Source of the DNA: an uncultured Campylobacter sp.
GTDB taxonomy: Bacteria > Campylobacterota > Campylobacteria > Campylobacterales > Campylobacteraceae
Length of the DNA stretch: 11,763 bases
Reading direction: 5' to 3'
Assembly: GCA_938041615.1 (NCBI GenBank)
Contig: CALISV010000057.1
Span: forward strand, 1 to 11,763
Made by a program: the position numbers and the translations under genes
Notes under the pieces: model-generated
What the model saw: the letters and a program-made list of their open reading frames with translations, nothing else
The model's database searches: none
Told to the model about the DNA's origin: nothing
Shown here: positions 7,239-11,763 of the stretch, in pieces
Position numbering within the stretch: the stretch's first letter is position 1
How the letters are laid out: each line of letters opens with the position of its first letter

Positions 7239-7516
7239 TCATCGTCCTCGTCATCGTCGTCTTTTGCGGGTTTAAATTTACCTTTATCTTTTAGTTCGTC
7301 GAGACTTTTTATCTGCGCATCGTAGGCCTTTTTGATGTTTAGGCCGGCTGCGGCGATACCGACTGCGATGCCCGCAAACAGCGTCCACGTCCAGCCGGTT
7401 TCCTTCATCATCCAGTAGCCAAACCCTGCCCCGATAGCAAGCGCAACGACGATAGAAACGCCCAGACTTAGCTGCTCGGCGCCTTTTACGACGTCGCCTA
7501 AATTTATCTTCGCCAT
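7235..7516 (-). CDS. AtpZ/AtpI-like small membrane protein
   Basis: The product is 93 residues from the ATG at 7516. It has two hydrophobic helices in a hairpin (about 12-34 and 40-57) with GFGYWMMKETGWTWTLFAGI between and around them, which follows the ATPase_gene1 (AtpZ/AtpI) pattern of a Gly-rich first helix, a short turn and a second Gly/Ala-rich helix. The C-terminus is charged and ends in DDDDEDDE. Relatives help assemble, or carry ions to, the F-type ATPase rotor, but here no atp genes are adjacent, so this role is only inferred. The start shares one base with the hemL stop (TAATG) and has GGGGA upstream; an earlier in-frame TTG at 7531 is less likely. The stop overlaps the next gene by four bases. 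Position matches C. jejuni Cj0852c (recalled). Confidence 0.7.
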   Translation of the reverse strand: MAKINLGDVVKGAEQLSLGVSIVVALAIGAGFGYWMMKETGWTWTLFAGIAVGIAAAGLNIKKAYDAQIKSLDELKDKGKFKPAKDDDDEDDE

Positions 7517-8931
7517 TAGGCAAATCCCCAACTGTTTTTCATGCGCTCTTGTATCGCTTCGCGCTCTTTTCTGGCCTCTTTTAGACGCTCTTCTAGATCG
7601 GCGATCCTTGCTTTTACCTCGCGCATCTCCTCGTTCTCGCTAGCGCTCTCCGCAGCTATCTCGGCAAAGCTCTCGTCTGCGGCCTTAATCGCAAATTTGA
7701 TATCCTCTTCGCTCATCGCGTCGCAGATGAAGCCCGTCTCAAACTGGCTAGGCGCTAGATAAACGCCTTTTTCAAGCATTTTGGCGTGAAATTTGGCGTA
7801 AAGTTTGACGTCGCTTTTTAACGCATCGTCATAGTTTTTGACCTCGTTTGACGTAAAGAAAAAGCCAAACATCGAGCCTCGCACCGTCGTTTGCAGCGCG
7901 ATGCCGTGCTTCGTGGCAACGCTTTTTAGCCCGTGAGCGAACAATACGGCTAGCTTGTTTAGGCGGTCATAAAGATCATGATCGGCAAAAATTTTACTCA
8001 GGCTTGCGATGCCGGCAGCCATAGCTACGGGATTGCCGCTTAGCGTACCCGCTTGATATACGGCACCTTCAGGACTTAGGCAGACCATGATAGCAGCCTT
8101 TCCGCCAAACGCAGCCGCCGGGCAGCCTCCGCCGATAACCTTACCAAATGTTACCAGATCGGCCTCGATACCGTTAAATTCGAACGATCCGTGCCTGCTC
8201 GCGCGAAATCCGCTCATAACCTCGTCAAATATCAGAACCGCGCCGTTTTCGTCGCAAAGGCGTCTAAGCTCGCTCAAAAACTCGTTATCAGCAGGCACGA
8301 GCCCCATATTTCCCGCAATCGGCTCGATTATCAGCGCGCCGATTTTGCCAGGATTTGCCTCAAATATCGCCCGCACGCTAGCTATATCGTTATAGCGTGC
8401 CAGATAGGTGTTTTTCACGACGTCTGCCGGCACTCCGCCGCTAGAAGCGTTGCCGTAGGTCGTAGCACCACTGCCTGCTTTTACCAAAAGCGCGTCGCTG
8501 TGTCCGTGGTAGCAACCTTCAAATTTTATCAGTCCATCCTTGCCGCTAAAGCCTCGCGCCACGCGGATCGCGCTCATAGTGGCCTCAGTGCCGGAGCTTA
8601 CAAAACGCACCTTTTCTACGTTTTTAAACTCGTCGCAGATTAGCTTTGCTAGCTTCGTTTCTAAATTTGACGGAGCGCCAAAGCTTAGTCCTTTTTTAGC
8701 CGTCGCTATCACCGCACTCTCGATATCAGGGTCGCAGTGTCCAAAAATGAGCGGTCCCCAGCTCTGGATAAAGTCTAGATAGCGGTTTCCCTCTATATCG
8801 ACTAGATACGCGCCCTCGCCGCGGTCCACCACAAACGGCTCGCCGCCTACGCTGCCAAACGCGCGAACGGGCGAATCCACGCCACCCGGGATATATTTTT
8901 TAGCTAGCCCGAAAGCTTCTTTGTTAGTCAT
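7516..8931 (-). CDS. hemL: Glutamate-1-semialdehyde 2,1-aminomutase with a C-terminal coiled-coil extension
   Basis: HemL converts glutamate-1-semialdehyde to 5-aminolevulinate, the second step of the C5 pathway to haem, in the cytoplasm with pyridoxal phosphate. Family landmarks are [18 protein letters not shown] near the N-terminus, SSGTEA (112-117) for the cofactor phosphate, YHGHSD (141-146), DEV (236-238) for the pyridine nitrogen, the Schiff-base lysine K264 in TFGKVIGGG, and GTLSGNP (295-301). After the glycine triplet it reads CPAAAFGG, where most homologues have LPVGAFGG or similar. The usual length is about 425-430 residues; here 471, the extra 40 or so being a Glu/Arg/Lys-rich predicted coiled coil (about 432-465) ending in NSWGFA. 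The ATG at 8931 has AAGGA upstream and overlaps the cytochrome stop (ATGA). Location within the operon matches C. jejuni Cj0853c hemL (recalled). Confidence 0.97.
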   Translation of the reverse strand: MTNKEAFGLAKKYIPGGVDSPVRAFGSVGGEPFVVDRGEGAYLVDIEGNRYLDFIQSWGPLIFGHCDPDIESAVIATAKKGLSFGAPSNLETKLAKLICDEFKNVEKVRFVSSGTEATMSAIRVARGFSGKDGLIKFEGCYHGHSDALLVKAGSGATTYGNASSGGVPADVVKNTYLARYNDIASVRAIFEANPGKIGALIIEPIAGNMGLVPADNEFLSELRRLCDENGAVLIFDEVMSGFRASRHGSFEFNGIEADLVTFGKVIGGGCPAAAFGGKAAIMVCLSPEGAVYQAGTLSGNPVAMAAGIASLSKIFADHDLYDRLNKLAVLFAHGLKSVATKHGIALQTTVRGSMFGFFFTSNEVKNYDDALKSDVKLYAKFHAKMLEKGVYLAPSQFETGFICDAMSEEDIKFAIKAADESFAEIAAESASENEEMREVKARIADLEERLKEARKEREAIQERMKNSWGFA

Positions 8932-9284
8932 TTTTTATCCTTGTTGAAATTTATAACGTATTCGTAAAGCAAATTTATCTCTTCGTCGGTTAGAAAGTAG
9001 CTAGGCATCACGCTTTTTGCACTTAGTACGCCCTCTTTAAACGTCTCAAAATCAAGATTGTTTATCCTGGGCGCTCTTAGCTCGTCGTCGATGACCTGCT
9101 TGGTTTTTTTATCGAAATGTCTATATTTTGATATGAGCGAGCCCTCGCCGCCCTTGCCGTGACACTTGTCGCAGCCGATGCCGCGCGGGTTTTGATAGAG
9201 CATCTTCGCGTATTCGTTTTTCGTGATAAAATCGCTCGCAAACGCCGCACCACAAAGCAACCAAAAAATCAGCCAAATTTTCAT
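8928..9284 (-). CDS. Small periplasmic monohaem c-type cytochrome
   Basis: The 118-residue precursor has a Sec signal peptide (about 1-16, [16 protein letters not shown]), so the mature protein should be periplasmic. One haem site, CDKCH (C38, C41, H42), follows QNPRGIG and precedes GKGGEGS, as in class I cytochromes c. M93 in [20 protein letters not shown] is the likely distal haem ligand, and that final stretch is the usual C-terminal helix. The protein probably carries electrons; its partner cannot be told. It is the first gene of the leftward operon and overlaps hemL by four bases, so a haem protein and a haem-synthesis enzyme are made together. The ATG at 9284 has only a weak AAAGAA upstream. 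C. jejuni Cj0854c holds this position (recalled). Confidence 0.88.
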   Translation of the reverse strand: MKIWLIFWLLCGAAFASDFITKNEYAKMLYQNPRGIGCDKCHGKGGEGSLISKYRHFDKKTKQVIDDELRAPRINNLDFETFKEGVLSAKSVMPSYFLTDEEINLLYEYVINFNKDKK

Positions 9285-9366
9285 AAATTCTTTCGCTTTT
9301 TCGTAAATTTAATCTAAAATTAGCTATCATACAATCTTTGCGATTAAAAAGTAATAAAGGACGAAA
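9285..9366. promoter_or_regulatory. Divergent promoter region between the cytochrome-hemL operon and folD
   Basis: This 82-base AT-rich gap is the only intergenic space wide enough for promoters of both operons. A candidate -10 for folD is TACAAT at 9330-9335 (plus strand); a candidate for the leftward operon is TATGAT at 9326-9331 (minus strand), with a T-rich stretch upstream as is usual in Campylobacter sigma-70 promoters, which lack a firm -35 box. The two -10 candidates overlap. AAGGA at 9357-9361, five bases before the folD ATG, is its ribosome-binding site. The region is clear; the individual boxes are guesses. Confidence 0.45.
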
Positions 9367-10218
9367 ATGACGATATTAGACGGCAAAAACGTAAGCGCGC
9401 AGGTAAAGGAAAGAGTAAAAAACGAAGCGTTAAATTTGAAAAATCAAGGCATAGAGCCTGCGCTTGCGGTGATACTCGTCGGCGAGGATAAAGCCAGCCA
9501 AACCTACGTCGCGGCAAAAGAAAAAGCCTGCATAGCATGCGAGATAAAAAGCGTAATGCACCGCTTGCCCGAGTCTACGACGCAAAGCGAGCTAATCGCG
9601 CTAATAGACGTGCTAAATTTAGACGACGGCATCGACGGCATCCTAGTTCAGCTGCCGCTACCAAAGCATATAGATACGAATAAAATTTTAGAAACCATTA
9701 GCCCCGAAAAAGACGTGGACGGCTTTGCCGCGATAAACGTCGGCAAACTAGCTAGCGGGCTTGACGGATTCGTGCCGTGCACGCCGCTAGGCATAATGGA
9801 AATTTTTAAAGCATACGATATAAATTTAGAGGGCAAAAACGCCGTCGTGATCGGACGCAGCAACATCGTGGGCAAACCGATGGCAAATCTACTGCTAAAC
9901 GCCAACGCGACCGTAACCGTGACGCATAGCAAAACGCGAAATTTAAAGGAAATTTGTGCAGACGCGGACATCCTTGTAGCCGCTATCGGCAGGGCTGATT
10001 TCGTAACGGCTGATATGGTAAAAGATGGCGCCGTCGTGATCGACGTAGGCATAAACCGCATGGACGACGGCAAGCTAAAAGGCGACGTCAAATTTGACGA
10101 AGTAGCTCCAAAATGCTCGTTTATAACTCCAGTTCCCGGAGGCGTAGGTCCGATGACTATCGCGATGCTGCTATCTAACACCATAAAATCAGCCAAAAAC
10201 CGCGCGAAAAAGGCATAA
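9367..10218 (+). CDS. folD: Bifunctional methylenetetrahydrofolate dehydrogenase/methenyltetrahydrofolate cyclohydrolase
   Basis: FolD interconverts 5,10-methylene-, 5,10-methenyl- and 10-formyl-tetrahydrofolate with NADP in the cytoplasm, supplying one-carbon units for purines and initiator Met-tRNA. The 283-residue length is normal. Signature residues are all visible: YVAAK (Y47, K51 catalytic), DGILVQLPLP (90-99), PEKDVDGF (113-120), the Rossmann-type cofactor loop GRSNIVGKP (163-171), and PVPGGVGPMT (255-264). The ATG at 9367 has AAGGA five bases upstream. It is the first gene of a rightward operon with lepB, three bases apart. The end of the gene (AAAAAGGCATAA) supplies the ribosome-binding site for lepB. 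Orthologue of C. jejuni Cj0855 (recalled). Confidence 0.98.
   Translation: MTILDGKNVSAQVKERVKNEALNLKNQGIEPALAVILVGEDKASQTYVAAKEKACIACEIKSVMHRLPESTTQSELIALIDVLNLDDGIDGILVQLPLPKHIDTNKILETISPEKDVDGFAAINVGKLASGLDGFVPCTPLGIMEIFKAYDINLEGKNAVVIGRSNIVGKPMANLLLNANATVTVTHSKTRNLKEICADADILVAAIGRADFVTADMVKDGAVVIDVGINRMDDGKLKGDVKFDEVAPKCSFITPVPGGVGPMTIAMLLSNTIKSAKNRAKKA
10210..10213 (+). promoter_or_regulatory. Ribosome-binding site that decides the TTG start of lepB
   Basis: AAGG lies eight bases before TTG at 10222 and is made by the last Lys-Ala codons of folD. No ATG is available before the first conserved residues, so the TTG start depends on this site. Confidence 0.5.
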
Positions 10219-10221
10219 ATT

Positions 10222-11088
10222 TTGAAAAAAGCGTTTAATAAATTTTTAGATTTTTCAAACAGCTGGACGGGCACGGTCGTCATCGTCCTGCTCGTGATTT
10301 TTTTTGTCGCGCAGGCCTTCGTGATACCGTCAGGTTCGATGAAGGACACGCTTTTAGTCGGCGATCATCTTTTCGTTAAAAAATTTAGCTACGGCATCTC
10401 GACTCCGCGCATTCCGTGGATAGAGGTCAAGGTTTTGCCTGATTTTAACGGTAACGGCCACCTCATCGAGGGAGCCAAACCCGAGCGCGGCGATATCGTG
10501 GTTTTTCGCTATCCGCACGATGAAAAGATCCACTACGTCAAGCGAAATTTCGCAGTCGGCGGCGATGAAGTGATTTTCACCGAAAAGGCGTTATTTTTAC
10601 ACCCGCACGAGGGCGAGGAGTTTATAAAGGCAAATTTTGACGAAAAAGATATAGTTAAATTTGGCGGCAAGCTCTTCGTGCGCGAGCCCTATAAATTCGG
10701 CGGTATCCACTACGACGAGAAGGTAAATTTATTTGAACTAGCCGTAAACTACCTAAACTCGAGCAAATTCGCTATGCAACCGGTTATCGTAAACGAGCTA
10801 CCAAGCGTGGGCAACTATCCGTTTAACGCATTTTATTTTCAGGTCCCTGAAGGCGAGTTTTTCATGATCGGCGATAACCGCGACCACTCGAACGACAGCC
10901 GCTTTTGGGGACCCGTGGCCTATAAAAACATAGTCGGCAAGCCGTGGTTTGTATATTTTAGCTGGGATGATGAATACAAAATCAGATGGAACAGAGTCGG
11001 CAAGAGCGTGGACTTTATACAAAACTCGCCAGAGCTACTAGACGCCGCCAGAGCCGAAGCTAAAAACGACGGAAACAAGATCGAATGA
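10222..11088 (+). CDS. lepB: Signal peptidase I
   Basis: LepB cleaves signal peptides from exported proteins at the outer face of the inner membrane. The 288-residue protein has one N-terminal membrane helix (about 17-34) followed at once by the catalytic box PSGSMKDTLLVGD with nucleophile S39, then RGDIVVFRYP (89-98), the general base K107 in YVKRNFAVGGD, and the box GDNRDHSNDSRFWG (217-230). It is an S26 serine/lysine peptidase. The region between K107 and the last box is long (about 110 residues), as in other Gram-negative LepB proteins. The start is TTG at 10222, three bases after the folD stop, and the stop overlaps the M50 gene by four bases (ATGA). C. jejuni calls the same gene lepP (Cj0856, recalled). 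Confidence 0.97.
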   Translation: MKKAFNKFLDFSNSWTGTVVIVLLVIFFVAQAFVIPSGSMKDTLLVGDHLFVKKFSYGISTPRIPWIEVKVLPDFNGNGHLIEGAKPERGDIVVFRYPHDEKIHYVKRNFAVGGDEVIFTEKALFLHPHEGEEFIKANFDEKDIVKFGGKLFVREPYKFGGIHYDEKVNLFELAVNYLNSSKFAMQPVIVNELPSVGNYPFNAFYFQVPEGEFFMIGDNRDHSNDSRFWGPVAYKNIVGKPWFVYFSWDDEYKIRWNRVGKSVDFIQNSPELLDAARAEAKNDGNKIE

Positions 11089-11738
11089 ACCTTGATAACA
11101 TCGACTTCGCGCAGGTTGCGATCCTAGTCGCCGTGCTCGTTATATCCGTCGTCGGACACGAGATCGCGCACGGATATGCGGCGTTTAAATTTGGCGACCT
11201 AACGGCTAAAAATTTGGGGCGGCTCAGCATAAACCCCATAAAACACGTCGATCCGCTAGGCACTATCGTCGTGCCCGCACTCATGTATCTTAGCACGGGA
11301 GTGACGTTTGGCTGGGCTAAACCCGTACCCATAAATTTACGCACGGTGCTTTATAACGGCGGATACAAGGCTGCTATCATTGTCGCGCTTGCAGGTATCG
11401 CATACAACCTTGCTCTTTTTGCGCTAGCGTTTTGCCTATTTAAATTTATCGGTTTTGACGGCTTTTTTGACGGTGCGGTAGCGGAGTTTGTATTTATGCT
11501 TGCAGCCGTAAATTTAGTCCTAGCTCTCTTTAACCTCTACCCTATCCCGCCTCTTGACGGCTCAAAGGCGCTTGAGTATCTTTTGCGTATTTTTGGGCTT
11601 CACAGCGCTGCAAACTGGCTAAACAGCATGCAAAGATACGGCTTTATCGCGCTAGTTATCATCGTGATCTCGCCGCTAAAAGATTACTTTTTCGAGCCGA
11701 TACGATATGCCGTTGCTATCATGAGGATGTTTTTGTAA
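11085..11738 (+). CDS. M50-family (site-2-type) intramembrane metalloprotease
   Basis: The 217-residue protein is a small integral membrane zinc protease of the compact M50B group. The first helix carries HEIAH (25-29; zinc ligands H25 and H29, catalytic E26), and a later helix has the third ligand region NLYPIPPLDG (150-159, D158). The conserved GRLSINPIKHVDPLGT (45-60) and FGWAKPVP (75-82) stretches between them are typical of the group. About five or six hydrophobic segments are visible. No PDZ domain is present, unlike RseP. The substrate is unknown. The ATG at 11085 overlaps the lepB stop. A homologue beside lepB and folD is also known in Helicobacter (HP0575 to HP0577, recalled), so the cluster is old in Campylobacterota. 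Confidence 0.92.
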   Translation: MNLDNIDFAQVAILVAVLVISVVGHEIAHGYAAFKFGDLTAKNLGRLSINPIKHVDPLGTIVVPALMYLSTGVTFGWAKPVPINLRTVLYNGGYKAAIIVALAGIAYNLALFALAFCLFKFIGFDGFFDGAVAEFVFMLAAVNLVLALFNLYPIPPLDGSKALEYLLRIFGLHSAANWLNSMQRYGFIALVIIVISPLKDYFFEPIRYAVAIMRMFL

Positions 11739-11740
11739 AC

Positions 11741-11761
11741 GGCAAATTTTAAAATTTAGCC
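11741..11761. other. AT-rich palindrome after the last gene
   Basis: GGCAAATTTT followed by AAAATTTAGCC forms a nearly perfect inverted repeat just after the M50 stop, with one unpaired A. It could be part of a terminator, but it has no loop and the window ends before any T-run could be seen. It may only reflect the frequent AAATTT words of this genome. Confidence 0.2.
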
Positions 11762-11763
11762 TA

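Noticed and set aside
7235..7531. Longer AtpZ-like protein starting at TTG 7531
   Set aside because: The ATG at 7516 has a GGGGA ribosome-binding site and the compact TAATG overlap with hemL, and the extra residues MGICL add nothing typical of the family.
9648..10349. Minus-strand ORF of 233 codons opposite folD and the start of lepB
   Set aside because: It is antisense to strongly conserved folD motifs and spans the folD-lepB junction; its product has no recognisable domain.
11741..11761. Rho-independent terminator after the M50 gene
   Set aside because: The inverted repeat has no loop, a weak A/T stem with three G/C pairs at its end, and the following sequence is outside the window.

Overview
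The window is a mosaic of two kinds of DNA. Positions 1 to about 3315 are very AT-rich (about 30% GC in lines I counted by eye). They carry, on the minus strand, a VirB10/TrbI-type type IV secretion gene followed by a VirD4-type coupling ATPase gene. The codon use and protein style suggest Fusobacterium or a similar low-GC anaerobe (inference). From about 3316 to the end the DNA is richer in G+C (40 to 60% in sampled lines), full of AAATTT words, and has the gene content and order of a Campylobacter chromosome. A 40-50% GC oral species such as C. rectus, C. showae, C. curvus or C. gracilis would fit (inference). Oral Fusobacterium and Campylobacter live together, so a chimeric metagenomic contig and a real insertion must both be considered.

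Left block (minus strand): virB10 (2251-3315) seems to lack its 5' part, including the membrane anchor. It runs into a virD4 reading frame (32-2248) that stops resembling VirD4 near residue 549 and continues in frame as the C-terminal part of an NAD-dependent sugar epimerase/dehydratase. Both partners are cut inside their folds, and the join falls on an EVYG-type stretch that the two families share. This points to an accidental join, in the assembly or in the genome, rather than an evolved fusion protein.

Middle block (minus strand, 9284 down to 3354) reads as one tightly packed operon: a small periplasmic monohaem cytochrome c, hemL (glutamate-1-semialdehyde aminomutase, haem synthesis), an AtpZ/AtpI-like small membrane protein, a four-helix membrane protein with a repetitive linker, a YcaD-like MFS transporter, a FliK-C-domain protein and a stand-alone FlhB C-terminal domain (FlhX type). 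Most junctions overlap by 1 to 11 bases. From memory, the order matches C. jejuni Cj0848c to Cj0854c.

Right block (plus strand): an 82-base divergent promoter region (9285-9366) separates the operon from folD, lepB and an M50 site-2-type metalloprotease, which are also nearly contiguous or overlapping. FolD supplies one-carbon folates, LepB removes signal peptides, and the M50 protein is an intramembrane protease; a folD-lepB-M50 cluster is also known in Helicobacter. I saw no tRNA, rRNA, CRISPR array, insertion sequence or integrase. Outside the two joins, the Campylobacter part is ordinary housekeeping DNA with a few local oddities listed below.
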